Source: Geosiphon pyriformis
Taxonomy: Eukaryota; Glomeromycota; Glomeromycetes; Archaeosporales; Geosiphonaceae
NCBI GenBank assembly: GCA_016748015.1
Contig: JAAOMT010000779.1
Location: 81,882 to 145,881 of the forward strand
Reading direction: 5' to 3'
DNA: 64,000 bases
In this document: in pieces, positions 12,601 to 25,539 of the stretch
Position numbering within the stretch: the stretch's first letter is position 1
How the letters are laid out: each line of letters starts with the position of its first letter
Position numbers and translations under genes: made by a program
Notes under the pieces: model-generated
The model's database searches: none
Told to the model about the DNA's origin: nothing
What the model saw: only the letters and a program-made list of their open reading frames with translations

Positions 12601-13481
12601 CAAAGTGCAAGATTTGATTGTGCATTTATATTACCCGCCTCTGTTGCTTTTGAATAGAGTTCAAATGCTTTTTCCTCATTTTTCGTTGTTCCCCATCCAT
12701 TATCATAACAAACCCCAAGATTTAATTGTGCATCTGTATCTCCTGCCTCTGCTGCTTTTGAATAGAGTTCAAATGCTTTTTCTAAATTTTTTGTTGTTCC
12801 CCATCCATTAGTATAACAAAGTGCAAGATTGTATTGTGCATTTGTATGTCCCGCCTCTGCTGCTTTTGAATAGAGTTCAAATGCTTTTTCCTCATTTTTC
12901 GTCGTTCCCCATCCATTAGCATAACAAAGTGCAAGATTATATTGTGCATTTGTATGTCCCACCTCTGCTGCTTTTAAATAGAGTTCAAATGTCTTTTCCA
13001 TATTTTTCGTTGTTCCCCATCCATTAGCATAACAAAGTGCAAGATTTGATTGTGCATTTATATTACCCGCCTCTGTTGCTTTTGAATAGAGTTCAAATGC
13101 TTTTCCTCGATCTTGTGAAGTACCAATTCCATTATTATAACAATAACCTAAGAAAAATTGTCCAAAGGAATCTTCTGCATTCGCTGCTTTCTGAAATTCT
13201 AAAAATGCTTTTGTTAAATTAGGAATAGTTCCAATCCCATGTTCTAAACAAAATCCGAGCAAAATATTGTCTATCGAACGCTTTGGACTTTTATTATTCA
13301 AGCAATTGAATAAGTCTTTAGGAGTTTTCTGATTGCGCACAAGATGATTTTTAACTAAGTCAGCAACTTTTGAATATTCACTAGCTGGAAAAATGGCCAA
13401 ACTTTCTTTAATGACTATGAATGTTCCTTCAAGCCAGTCGAGGGGTGAAGTTGGGTTTTCAATTGATGATTTTGAAGACAT
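9674..13481 (-). CDS. Sel1-repeat protein kinase (TKL-like), complete three-exon gene
   Basis: The exons are 13,481-10,614, 10,536-9,774 and 9,702-9,674, giving 1,219 aa. About 19 Sel1-like repeats of 36 residues (residues about 65-740, consensus NLALCYANGWGTTKNEEKAF) are followed by a cysteine-rich zinc-ribbon-like stretch (CxxC pairs, about 795-890). A kinase domain (about 895-1,160) comes last. Kinase landmarks are the Gly loop VGEGGFGIVKEG, the lysine in VALKYL, HGDLHPGNIL (HGD instead of HRD), DLG instead of DFG, and APE. The TAG seen just before the second exon belongs to the intron acceptor, so the frame is intact. The start at 13,481 was chosen because upstream codons look like 5' UTR. 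Sel1 repeats are protein-binding solenoids. The family is greatly expanded in Glomeromycotina and its substrates are unknown. Kinase activity is likely but unproven. Confidence 0.9.
11265..13285 (-). repeat. 108-bp tandem array encoding Sel1 repeats
   Basis: Nineteen in-frame units of 108 bp encode the Sel1 solenoid. Many neighbouring units are nearly identical at the DNA level, including silent positions, such as the block reading 'gttcaaatgctttttc' that recurs in almost every unit. The first two, the eleventh, the thirteenth and the last three units are more diverged, and unit 17 is shortened. This pattern points to recent homogenisation or unequal exchange in the middle of the array. Confidence 0.85.
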
Positions 13482-13589
13482 GATTTTCAAGCAACACAAA
13501 TAGATTATTAAACCCTGAATGTTTTGTATGGGTAAAGAAAGATTTTTAAAAGAGTTCGTCTTGCTAATAAATAAGGATTTCAACGTAAA

Positions 13590-14841
13590 TCAAATTCCCG
13601 AAAAGGCTAAATCTGAAACGTTAAAAAGTTCTGAAAATAGACCCTTACTTCATTCCCTCATTTACATGGTTTAAACGAGTAGGGTTCGTCTGGAAGTCAA
13701 ATGACCGCAAGGGTGTAAAAAGGCTAACTATGCTTGTCATTGTCTTATTGCTATTTTTAAATGAAAACTTAAAGTTAGGTTATAGTTCGCTGGTTTCAAT
13801 AGCTCATTGATAAATTCCTTGAATGCATAATCTAATTTTAAGGTTGTGACGATCTTCGTTAACCCTAGTCGCTTTTCTTAGCTCTTGCTTAGATAAAGTT
13901 TTATCTTGGGATTTCAGCGAGTCTATAACTGCTTTATGAATATTTGTCAATAAATTATTATAAAAAAAATGCTAAACCTCTATATTTATCTTAATATTTA
14001 GTCCAAAATCGTTAAAACTTTAAATTTTTCTGTTTTTGGGCGTTTTTTTACTTTGCAAATATTTTATCAAAAAAATACAAAAAGTATATGTAAAATTATT
14101 TAAAACTTTTTGTAAAAATATATGGTTTCATGTTTTTTAAAAAAATGGTTTATTATTGATGTTATTTTAAAAATATGTATACAATTATTATTATTACTAT
14201 TATTATTGTTGTTGTTGTTGTTGTGAACATATATTGTTTTTTTTTGAAATACATTAAATTTGGATTTTACAGATTTTAATAAAAAAGCTTATAATTTGTT
14301 TTTAAAACAATAATAAAAATTAAATTAAAAAGATTTTTTTTGAATTTTTAACAATAGTAATAATAATAATTATTATTATTATTGTTGTTTTTAAAATAAA
14401 AAATGTGAAAATTAATTAATAATAACAATTAGTTTTAAGTAATTTTTTTATGATTATTATAATTAATAATTTTAAAAAAAAGACATTTTTAAATATTTTG
14501 AAAAATATTATTTTTGATTAAAATATTAGCATTATATTAAAATCAATTAATGATTTTGTTCATATTTGTTTTTCAATTATATTGGTAAAAAAAATAGTTA
14601 AATTCAATAAATAAGATAGAAATTAATCAATTAATCAGAAAATTAAATATTATAAATTAAAAATTCTATTTTAATATATTATATATATATATATATATAA
14701 GATTTTTTAATTTATAGAATAAAGGTTTTATTAATTATATATTTAAAGTAGAAATTATATTTGAAATACAATAAAAGCTATCTCAAGTATATCACTTATA
14801 AAGATGAAGATGAAGATAAAGATGAGCGATCACGATTAGAT
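13590..14841. other. Intergenic DNA, possible decayed coding fragment at 13,800-13,955 (minus)
   Basis: The first 350 bp, upstream of the Sel1-kinase gene, have a balanced composition and may hold its promoter. On the minus strand about 50 codons are open from about 13,955 to 13,803 (including SLKSQDKTLSKQELRKATR), ending at TGA. This could be a relic exon, but no family is recognised. From 14,000 to 14,780 the DNA is AT-rich with TTA/TTG and (TA)n runs (about 14,675-14,700). Confidence 0.35.
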
Positions 14842-16491
14842 CTAATAATAGTCGTCTAATAAAAAAAGGCAAAAATAAATAAGTCTTAATAATATAAGCA
14901 TAAAGATAAGGATATTTTTATATTTAATTTCTTACCTTCAGGTAAATAGATTAATTCTGTTATAAAGTAAATTAATGTAAAAATTTAATATATATACTAA
15001 TTAAAATCCAAGAATTAAATAAAATATAAAAACTCTAATAAAATTAGATGAACTAACCTTTAGAAAATTGATTCATTTGCAAAGTTAAAACACGACTTGT
15101 ATAAATTGCTCCTGGATGAATGTTCGTTGTTATTATTGAATAATTTGTTGTCGTGTCGTTCTTTACCATTTCTTCTATGTATTTATCTGATTCTTCAAAC
15201 TGGATTTTTTCAGAACTCCGAGTTTTAGACTTTGCCACGTTACGAAGTGCAAACAACTTGTTGTAAACTTCTTTGGCAGTAGGACGACTCTTAGGATTAG
15301 CATCCCAACACTTTTCAATTATTTCGGCAATACAAGGTGGAATAAGTGGAGAGGTGATTTCAGGTCTAACACCATTAAGAGAAATATCGAATATGAGATC
15401 GCGATCATGAGAACGATCATGAAAAGGAGGCTTTCCTGTTGCTAATTCCCATAATAACATGGAAAAACTATAAATATCACCAGCCATTGTAAACCTTTCT
15501 CCTTTTATAACTTCTGGTGGAATGTATGGAATCACTCCAAATATTCCTTTTTTTTCCTCCTCCGTCGTTGTTGCTTCATTGTTTACTGGTTGACATAATC
15601 CGAGGTCTCCAATTCTTACAATATTTCCATAATATTGTAGAATGTTCCCTGAGTGTAGGTCACGATGAACCATACCAGAAGAATGAATAGCCTCAAGTCC
15701 AGAAATTATACGCCACGACGCCGTTAATTTATCTACCCAATTATTAGAATAAAAATTTGTTGATAAATATTTTCGCATATCACCATTTTCAGCAAAATCC
15801 GTCACAATTCCATATTCCAGTGTTTCAGGGTTTTGCGTAATTCCATACACTGAAGTGATATCGAGTAACATGTGACCCGTATTAATAAACATAGCTCTTT
15901 GAATAATTAACTATTAATAGTATAAATTAAATGTTAAATTAAATTAATAGATGATATATATATATATAGTAAATAAATAATAGGTAAAATATGAATTAAA
16001 TATAAATGATAATAGTTTTGTTTTACCTCTTTAAATACTTCTTCATTATTCTTCATAATTTTTATTGCTATTTTATTTCCCTCTCCTTCTGTTCCCCATC
16101 TTTTTGTTGTATATTCCATTGAACCATGATGTTTTATACTATATGAATTCATTAATCCTTTAGTCACAATCCCATTATAAATTATTCCGAATCCTCCTCT
16201 ACCACATTCGTTGATATTCGACATATCCTCCCATGGAATCCAATCATAAAAATTTAAACTACCAGTGTCTTCTGAATCATCTTCATTATTAGGTGGAATA
16301 TAGATTGGGTTCTTGATTATTTCATCAACTACTTTATTGCCACTTGAAAAGTTCTTGTAAAATTTTTTAAAAAATATGAATTTGCATGCTGCACACGAAT
16401 TATAATCCTCTTTGATGCTTTTTTGACACACTTTACACAGGTCGCAATCATGAGATTCTGAAATAGCAGTTTTAATTTCTTTGTTTTCCAT
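14842..16491 (-). CDS. TKL-like protein kinase without Sel1 repeats, four exons
   Basis: The exons are 16,491-16,027, 15,910-15,058, 14,956-14,936 (21-nt microexon) and 14,855-14,842, giving 450 aa. An N-terminal cysteine cluster (CDLCKVCQ...CAAC, residues 16-36) may bind zinc. The kinase domain has the Gly loop INECGRGGFGIIYNG (about 93-107), IAIKIM, VHRDLHSGNIL (HRD at about 237), GDLGLC (DLG for DFG) and PPEV. The tail is short and acidic and ends PE-DDYY. Its two terminal mini-exons mirror the layout of the Sel1-kinase gene upstream: both kinases have a phase-1 intron right after a Lys-Gly codon pair. This is characteristic of the large Rhizophagus-type kinase family. Splice sites are inferred from phase and GT/AG signals. 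Substrates are unknown. Confidence 0.87.
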
Positions 16492-16499
16492 GATGCAAA

Positions 16500-19400
16500 T
16501 AAGTGTGAGTAAAGGATAAAGGATAAAAGGGTAAATTATGTGAATAGGTTATTATTCAAAAAAAAATGCTTTTTTTTGTTTAATACTAAGTTTAGAAAGT
16601 AAACTGTTATTCGTTACAAATCATACTAAGTAAGTTTAACTAATTATAGTAAATGAAAATCAAAATAGGGAATGTAATTCGAAACTTAAAATAAATCTTA
16701 TTATTTTAGTTTGCCTAATATTAAAATTTTGTATAAGCTTTTATGGCGTTCTCAAATAAGGCTGACACGTAAATTTTATTGTGGTTAACTACTAATATCA
16801 CTATTTATCTTTACCATGATATTGTCATTCTGTTCAAGCTCCAAGAAGACAGCTAAAACTATAATATATAATTAATTATAATTGAGACAATTATACATTT
16901 AACGAAATATATTTTAATTTAATAAGAACTTTTATTGCATATATATTAAATTTCAAAATTTTCAATAATTGCTTGTAAATTTTTTATTTAGCATTGAAAT
17001 AACTATTTGTTTTTGTTTCAAATTCACTTTTTAAAAAAATCATATTATTTAATATAATTTAACCTGTTTTTTAATATTGGTTTTACAAGTTGTCATTTTT
17101 AAATAATTAAATTTCAGTTTAAATAAAAGTTTAAAAATTGGATTTTAATATTTAAAAATTCTAAAATTATTAAAGTTTGGTCTAATTACACAAATTTTGC
17201 TGAATTTTTTAAAACAATAAAATTTAAAATATTATATATAATTTATATATAATATTTAATTATTATTTGTAAATTAATGTTAATTTTATTTAATACTATT
17301 AATTATTATTATTAATTAACCAATAAAACTTTTTTTTCTTTTAATTTTTATAATTACAACCAAAGCAAAAAGTAAAAAAGCTATATTTTTTATTTGTTTT
17401 GTAATTTGAAGCAACTAGTAGTATTTTTATTAATAAAACACTAATAATTATAGTAACTGTTTAATAATACTTTATAAAAATACTCTCTTTAAATAAAGTA
17501 ATATTTAATTGGTCTTTTGTTGTTTCAAAAGCACTTTTTTTATTCTTGGTTAAAAGTTTTTTTTTAAGTTTTTTTAATATAATCTTTATTTCTTTTAAAA
17601 GTCCTAAAATATTTAATAAAAAACTGCCAATTAAGTTATTTTTTTCTTTTGTTTTTCTTTTTACTACCATTTAAATAACCAAAAAAAACTAAAATAATTA
17701 AAAAACAACTCTTTTATATTTTTATTATGTTTAATAACAACTTTTTTAAAATGGTAAAAGATTTTTTTCTGGTGTTTTTAATAGTTTTAATGTTTTAAAG
17801 TCTATTTTTTCTTTTATAAAAAACAAAACTTTGGTTTTTTTTACTTTTTTTGATTTTTTTGTTAATTTTGTATTATTAATATTAATTATAATATTTGGTT
17901 TTATTATAGTTGTAAATGAAAAAATTTTTCTGTTTAAAACAATAACAACAAAAACATATTAATAATTTTATTTTAAATTGATTTTTGATTGTATTTTTTA
18001 ATACATTAATTTTTAATTAATTTTTATTAGCTTTAAAAACAAAACATATGTTTTTATATATGTTTTATTTAATTATATTATTAAATTATTTAATTTTAAA
18101 AATTAAGCGAATTAAATAAAAACAAAATTAATTATTTCTTTTTTATTTTCTGGTATTGTCTTAAAAACAATTATTAATTATTAAAACTTTGTTAAATAAG
18201 TGGTTTTTATTTTAATATTTCGTGTTTTTTTTAAGATTAAATTGATTTTTATTAAAATTGTATTTCAATTCATACATAATATTACTTATAAAATAAAAGC
18301 AAAAAAGAAATAAAAAACAAAATATAATATAAAATAACCAATAATATAATATAAATTATTAAAATATATAATATTATAAATTTTAAAAATACCAACAAAA
18401 ATTTCAAAAATTTTAGAAATACCAAAAATTTCAGAAAAACTGGTATTATTATTTGAGTAGAAAAACTATTAAAAAACGTAATTATTATGTAAAAATACAA
18501 AAATAATATAAAATAATATAAAATAGCATAAAATAATACAGAATAACATAAAATAATACATAACAATATATAATAACACAAAATAATTAATAATAATATA
18601 AGATAATTAGTTATAATATAAAAAAATAAAACAATAATTAACATAATAAATAATAGTTAAAAATAATAAACAATTAAAAATAATCTTATAAAACTAGAAA
18701 ATATGTATAAAAATAAGTAGTTTTACCAAATAAAAAAAGAAAAACAGAAGTAAATTTATTTTTAATATCTTATTTTTAATTTAAAAACTTTTGTTATCTT
18801 ATTTTTTTTATATTTTTTATCAATCTAATAAAATATTATTACTTAAACTTAATTATATAATTTTAAAATATAATGTTGAAATTTGATTGTTTGTTTCCTT
18901 TTATTTTTATTTCAAGTTAGATACAAATAATTATAATGCTCTTAAAACTTTAATGACAAATTAAACCAATTGTTTTTAATTATAGCAATTAATAAGATAT
19001 TAATTTTTTTTTAAGAAATAGCAACATTTAAAATTAATTGTCTTAAAATTAGGCTTTATAATAACTTGATAAAAAAAAAAAGTTTTTTTTAAAATTGAAT
19101 ATTAACTTTATCTTATTAGCTTATCAAAAAAATAAAAAAACAATACTAGACTTTAAAAATTGTAATTAATTAATATGGAGTAAAACACAATTATATTAAC
19201 ACAACTATTACAACAGTTTTTTTGTATCTTATAACTAAAAAACTCAACAAATAAAACTTTAAACAATAAAAACTTTTAGAGATTAATTAATAAAATTAAA
19301 CCAAATATATTATTACAGAAAACTTTTAAGCACTATTCTATTTTATAGAACAAGTTTTTGTTACCAAATTATGAATATTAAATATTACAATACTATTTAT

Positions 19401-20039
19401 CAAGTTTACTAGTAACACTAACAAAAATACCAAAGATTTTTAAAAATATTAGAAATTTAGCAATAATTTAAAAAAAATATAAAAATTATTAAAGATTTCA
19501 GAAATTTTATAATATAATAATTTATATATATATAGTAATAATAGTAAAAACAAAAAATAACAAGTTTAATTCAAATTTTATTAAAATAATTTTTATAGTT
19601 AACAATTTAATATTTAAAATATTACTTTTATTTAAATAAAATTTATACTTATTTTGTTAAAATTTAATTATTTTTTTATTAATATTAATAGTATTATTAT
19701 AATATTATTAACAATATTAAAGATTATTTTGTAAAAAATATAAAAAAAAACATAAAAAATAATTAAAAAATTAAAATTGCTTATTAAAAAAGTAAAAAAC
19801 ACCAAAATAAATTAGTTATTATACTAAAAAAATTAAATACTAAGTATTATCTAATTACTATTAAATATTTATTTATTTTATAAAAAACTTAATCATTAAA
19901 AATAAGAATATTAACTTATAAAATAATAATTACCAATCTATTATTTATAAAAATAATTTTATTAATACTAAATTTGTATTTAAAAACAATATAAAACTTT
20001 TTTATATAAAGTTTGTTTTTTTTATTTTTTTATTATTAT
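16500..20039. other. Very AT-rich intergenic block, no supported gene
   Basis: The sequence is dominated by A/T with poly-T and poly-A tracts. Apparent ORFs (for example minus-strand 17,461-17,670 and 18,282-18,644) encode only Lys/Asn/Ile/Leu-rich low-complexity peptides, as expected from composition. The block may contain further LINE copies decayed beyond recognition, since it continues smoothly into decayed copy D. The first 400 bp upstream of the kinase gene start at 16,491 are the likely promoter of that gene. Confidence 0.45.
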
Positions 20040-21960
20040 TATTTATTAACAAGTACAGCCCAAATATTATTTAATATATAAAAGCAAACTAAGTAATTTA
20101 AATTAAATATGACTTATATATTTACTATATATAACTGGTTATTCAAACTAATTAAAACTATATTATACATTTATATTGACTTTTAATTTATTATTTAATC
20201 TAAAAAAAACAAACAAGCTTTACATAATCCAAACCTAACAACAAAAAATTCAACAATCTTAAGCAAACAAATTATTTTTACAGAAAAAAAGCTAAACAAA
20301 TCATCATATATCTTAAACAACATTCTTTTATTTTCAACCAAGCCATTTTTCTTTATATTAACTCTGTATTTCGACTTAAAATTTCACAGTTTACTACAAT
20401 ATATATTAGTAAAATGTCAGACAAAATTAGTTACTACTATTATAGCCTTTTTTTTATTTTTAAACTTTAATATTACTTTACTAATTCAATCTCTAAAAAC
20501 AAATTTCTTGCACAAAATCTTATAAATACCAATATTAGATATCTTTAAAAAGAAAGTATACAATATTAAAAAAGCTAGTAGAGAGCAAGATCCCATCAAA
20601 AATTTTTACAACTTAGCATAATTTAACAAAATTTTAAAGTACATTAAAGCATCTTTTGAATAAATGAAAACATAATTAGGTGGTTTGACATTACTATAAA
20701 ACAGACATAATATGACTAAATACTTTTTATTAAATAGCCTTTTTTTAATTATAGTTAACAGTTTTCTATAAATTGCTTTTATTAAATATGTGTAAAAAGT
20801 TGTTAAAAGTTTGCTAATAAAACCAGAAAGTATATAGAAGTCAGAATCTCAAACTAAAGCAGTACAGTACTAATTAATATCTTAAATAAAAAAATTCTGC
20901 AAAATTTTTATATCCAAACTTGCTTTCTATTAAGTCTGACTAGTTGTCTAATAAATATTGCAAACAAAATAATAAACATTGTTTAAAACAATTAAATTAT
21001 CTGTCAAGATATATTTTTTATACATATTAATAAGTAAAAAAATACCAAATTGTACTATAAAATCTATAAAAACATTAGTTCTGTTATTGTTAACATTTTT
21101 TAAGTAGTTCTTGACTTTTATTTACTTTACAAAAATATTCTTAAATTTAATTAAGTTAGCTATATGCTGCCTTTTAATTTAGCATTTATTTTGGAAATCA
21201 GATACATAAAATATAAGCTTTAATACATATATATTTATGATAGCTTAGCTGTCTGTTTGTAAAACCACTAAACAAAAAAAGAGAACACATTTTAAAGCCA
21301 AGCAATAACCTGTAATTTTAATATTATTAATAATAGCAAACTAGAAACTTTAACATTTAAATTTACTTTAACATTAGAAAAATATGTTGTTGCTCTGCTT
21401 ACCACATTAACAGTATTTAAATCACTTAAAAAACCATTAATATATACATTAATTTTTTCTGTTTATAATTTGTGCAAATGCTCTTAAATGTTCAAAAATT
21501 TTCTTAAGTCATAAAAACCTGAATAGTTAAAATTAAAGCCATTTTTTACAGAATTGTTCATATAAAGTAAAGTTTTCAAAAACCATGCTGGTATTAGGTC
21601 TTTCAAATTCAATTTTTTTTAACAATAAAAGATTTTCTAATCTATAACTAAGCCATATTTATTCAATAATTAATTATTATATGTAATATCAAATTACTTT
21701 AAAGATCAAACTACATTAAAGTAATATAAACTATTTAAAATTTCAAATATTAAAAAGTGATTAGGAGAGCAAAATACACAAAATAACTTATTTGTTAAAG
21801 AAATATTTTTGTTCAAAAATATTTTCACTAGATCTTCCAAAAATTATTCACAAAACTAACATTTAACTTGACAGAAAATTATAGTAAGTTCTTTAGTATT
21901 CAGTTTACAATCTGTAAATCCAAAAACTTATATACAAATAAATAATTAAAAATTCTTACC
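20040..21960 (-). mobile_element. Strongly decayed LINE copy D
   Basis: Read on the minus strand, this is another copy of the LINE family. Two anchors support it. The 3' terminus at about 20,050-20,170 matches that of element B (about 4,500-4,620), with blocks such as 'gcccaaatattatttaatat' versus 'gcccaaccactatttaatat'. Plus-strand coordinates 21,430-21,760 match copy A at 1,000-1,360 ('aatttgtgcaaatgctctta' versus 'gacttcatgcaaatgttcat', and 'attttctaatctataactaa' versus 'gtctttcaatccataacaca'). Almost all differences replace C with T or G with A. No ORF remains. It lies immediately upstream of the nearly full-length copy E and in opposite orientation. Confidence 0.7.
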
Positions 21961-22599
21961 AGTTTGTTTTTTAAGTTTTTTGAATATTGTATTTTAAAAT
22001 AAGTTTGTTAATTTTGTTTTTTTATTTTTAAAATAGCTAAGTTTTTAATAATTTTTGAATTTTTTTTTATTGTTATTGTTTTTTATAATATGTCTTTATA
22101 TATGTTTATAAATAATATTAAAATAGCTTTTAATATTTATAGTAAAATTTTTAAAATTTTGTTAATATTTAATAATATATTATTGTTTATTTTAGATTTT
22201 TTAATATAAATATAGCTGTTTTAATATGCTAATTAGTTTTAATAAACAAAAATAATATTAAATTTTTTTTATAATATATATAAGATTAAATTAATTAAAT
22301 TTTTTAGTCTTTAAAATCAATAAACTAATTTTTTAAATTAATAATTATACTTATTTTATTTTTTATTTTTTATTTTTGTTAAATAAATTTAATATTAATT
22401 ACTTTTAATTTTAAAAATAATTTAAATATTATTAATTATTTTATTATTATATAATACTGAAAAACTTCTTTCTTTTCTTCATTCATAATTCCCAAAAAAG
22501 AGTCTAAAGTTTTTTCGAAAGAAGTTTTTTACCATTCAGTATGATAAATCTAAACCATTTTTCGATTATGAGGCCACTGTTGGCCCTGTTATTGCTGTT

Positions 22600-24387
22600 A
22601 TGAAAAAGACTATTAAAGTTTCTGGTTCTGAAGGTGGTTTCAAGGCTGTTGCATCAAGGAAAAAGAGGAAGGGAGGTGTGTTGGAAGAGAGTATTGATAA
22701 TAAAGGGGTTGCTGTCAAAGCTTCTGGTGCTCGTTCATGGGGTTTTGAAACTGGTGACACTATGGAATCTGAAAGTATTGACATGGAGGAAGAATACTTG
22801 GTTAAAGAAACTAGTGTAGACTATGGTAATAATGGTACTTTCACAGGAGAGAATCCTGATCAAACACCAAAGAGTTTGCATATGAAGACCAAGAAAGTGT
22901 TAGGAAAGCCACTGGGTGTAATTGATTATGATACTGTTGATGTAGAAGATGATGTGTTAGATGATTTTTTTCTTCTTCCACCCTCTCTTCTGGTCAAACT
23001 GTCCGTTCAAGTGCTCATTCACAAATCCTTTGCTTTAGATATTAATCTTGTGGCTGTCATTGGGAAGTCTTCTCAGAAAAAATTGAGTTTTATCAGGAAA
23101 ATTTTTTCTGGTGTGAATGGTTTTGGGGGGGCTTCTACTCCCTCAAAATTTGGTGGGATCATTTATGCAACTTTCACTTCGGAAAAGGCAATGATGGCTG
23201 CTGAGAAGTTGGCAAATAATTGTGGTGTTGTAGTAAATACTGATTTGAAGCGCCCAAACAACAATCGTACAAATCAGGCAATTATGGTAAAAGAAATTCC
23301 TGTGGGAACTTCTGTAGAGGCTGTGTGTGCTGCCATGTCCAAGTTTGGATTGATTAAGTTAATCAAGATGCAACTGGTGGGTTTGTGGCAAAAAACAATT
23401 GTTAAATTGGAAGATCAGAATCAGGCTGATCTTTTGACAGCCAAATGGTCTATTCTTATTGGTAAGGATGCAGTACGCATGACCAGAGCCAATGTTGACA
23501 AACAGACGTGGGATTCCAGGAATGAATTCAAGGTGCTGCTCTACACTCTTTCTATGAGAACAAATGCTCATAATATCTGGGACTTTATTGGTTCTATGGG
23601 TGGGAAAACTTGTATGATCGATTGCCATTCTGTTACATATGCCTAAACCAGATGCACCATTGTTTGTTTTGAGTCTGCTAAAGCATTGAATGTCATCATG
23701 GAAACCACACCTGTGTTAAAAGATGCTCATCTTTGTTGGTTTTGTCTTGGTTCTGCTTTATGTGCAAAATGTGAAAAGCTGGGTCATACCTCTCTGGGCT
23801 GTGTGTTAGGTGGAAAATCTTCCTCTGGTAGATTGCCACATCAGGTTTTTTCAGATACAGATAAAAGCAGACTGGTGGCTATTTACGCCAAACATTCAGC
23901 ATCTATTGCTCGTCCTGTCTCTTTTGGTGGTACCTCATGGACCAAAATTGTTGGTGGGTTTTCCTTTCCTTCTCTCTCTGCTTAGAAAGGTTTCTTGAAT
24001 GCTGGTTTTTCTTCAGAGATGAAACCTACTCTACAAGTGTCTTTGAAATTAAATAATAGGTTTGCCATTTTTAAGCGCAGTCTCGCCAGTCTTGTAGAGC
24101 ATGTGGATAAGCTAGCTAAGAGATTGGATATGCCCAGACCAACGGTTTCTCAGCTTAGCCCTAGATGTCAGCTTTTTTCATCACAGAATCAAGGGGCAGA
24201 TATAGTGATAAGTGAGGGTTCGGGTGTGGCCACTGGTGGTGCGACTGTTGTAGAAGTGGTGGGTTTTAATGCTTCTGTTATTTCGAAAATAGAGGAAATG
24301 CTGTGCAATCTTTCAGTCACAGTTATGAGCCTTTCGGCCAAAATGGACAATGCTGGTTCAGTTCCTGCTATTCATTCTTCTCAATGA
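22600..24387 (+). pseudogene. LINE ORF1 (RRM-like, CCHC zinc knuckle, coiled coil)
   Basis: The ORF is open from at least 22,600 to 23,643. It resumes in the same frame after a TAA (23,644) to 23,982, and after a TAG to 24,387. An N-terminal basic/acidic low-complexity part is followed by an RRM-like fold (about 23,285-23,500, IMVKEIPVGTSVEAVCAAM with the RNP1-like QKTIVKLEDQ). Next come a CCHC knuckle CAKCEKLGHTSLGC (CX2CX4HX4C) and a C-terminal heptad region (LVEHVDKLAKRLD, ISKIEEMLCNL). The frame also stays open upstream of the first ATG, so the original start may have been lost. LINE ORF1 proteins bind element RNA. The stop at 23,644 most simply replaces a CAA codon. Confidence 0.75.
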
Positions 24388-24398
24388 CAAATCTTGTT

Positions 24399-25090
24399 TG
24401 AAAAATTGCTACATGTAATGTCTGGGGTATCAATGTCTCTGCTAAACAGGAAGACATTATTTGTTGGCATAGAGAATTGGAAAATTTGGTCTCAATTGTG
24501 ATGGAAACGAAATTAAGGTCTAGCTGTAGGCCATGGATTAAAAATAGGTTTAATGGTGTTTATGTTTTCACTTCTGGTTTAGATGCAGGTTTTCTTGATG
24601 CTGGGGTTGCCATAATCATGGATGTCTCTCTGGTTTGTCATGTGTGTAAAGTTTCCAAGATGCCAGGCCAGATCTTTTCTATTAAGTTGCTTTTCAAAAA
24701 TAAGCTGTCAGTGTTAATTCTGGGGCTTTATGCTGGTGCTTTCCTGGCTGCACATTTTGCTTAGGCAAATGAAGTTAACTTTATGATTGTGAAGACTGTT
24801 AATGAGTCCTCTTTTGTCATTTTGGATGGTAATTTCAACAAAAATGGATCTCACAAATGTGTTAGTTTTAGGAAATGCTCTGACATGGGCCTGGTCAATT
24901 CTTTGAGTGGTAGTTTGTTTATGAGGGTTCCAACATAGAACAATTCTCGAGGTGTCTCGAAAACAATTGATTACGTTTTTGTCTCTTCTAATTTAGTCAA
25001 TGCGATAGTAGATTGTGGTGTGGGTGAGGTTGTGGACTATTTTAATACTGATCACAAGGCTGTTTTTATTTCTGTGAGTCTGAGTGGACT
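24399..25090 (+). pseudogene. LINE apurinic-type endonuclease domain, interrupted
   Basis: The frame from 24,399 encodes exonuclease-endonuclease-phosphatase landmarks in order: ATCNVWG (Asn), METK (catalytic Glu), DAGVAIIM, LDGNFNKNG (replacing the GDFN motif), IDYVFVSSN and a final TDHKAV (replacing SDH). A stop at 24,764 (HFA*) and another near 24,936 break the frame. The domain nicks target DNA in LINE retrotransposition. It is the only endonuclease-bearing copy in the window. Confidence 0.75.
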
Positions 25091-25539
25091 TTTGGATGCT
25101 CATTTGAACTCTATTCGCAAACAGGCAAACAAAGATTGTTGGAACTTTAATTTTAATGAAACTAATAAAATTAAGTGGAATGAATTTAAGAATGTCACAT
25201 CGGCCAATGCTGAGTTATTCACTGATGAGTTTGTTGTCACAGTCAAGTTCTTGGATTTGGATGCCATGTGGGATGTTGTTCGCAAAGTAATGTGTTTATC
25301 AGCGAATGAGGTTTTCAAGAAAAAATGGTTTAAGGGCTTCAATAGAGTCTATACCAAAGGATCTTCTAGGTTTTATAGACTGGAGATCTTGGTGTCAAAG
25401 ATTGTTAAGTGCTCTTGCTTGGGTCTGGATGATGAGTTTGTTGGTTTAATGGATTGTTGGTCTTCTTTAGACAATATTAGTGCTTCTGCAGTTTAGATTT
25501 TCTTGGATTCTGGTGCCAATACAGATTGAGTATGTTCAG

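Noticed and set aside
11294-13222. Plus-strand ORFs rich in Leu/Phe (repeated LLLLNRVQMLF) opposite the Sel1 array
   Set aside because: They are antisense shadows of the 108-bp repeats and have no independent features.
18282-18644. Minus-strand 120-aa very hydrophobic ORF resembling a multi-span membrane protein
   Set aside because: Composition is what extreme AT-rich DNA gives (Ile/Leu/Phe/Tyr only), with no conserved motif, balanced charge pattern or flanking splice signals.
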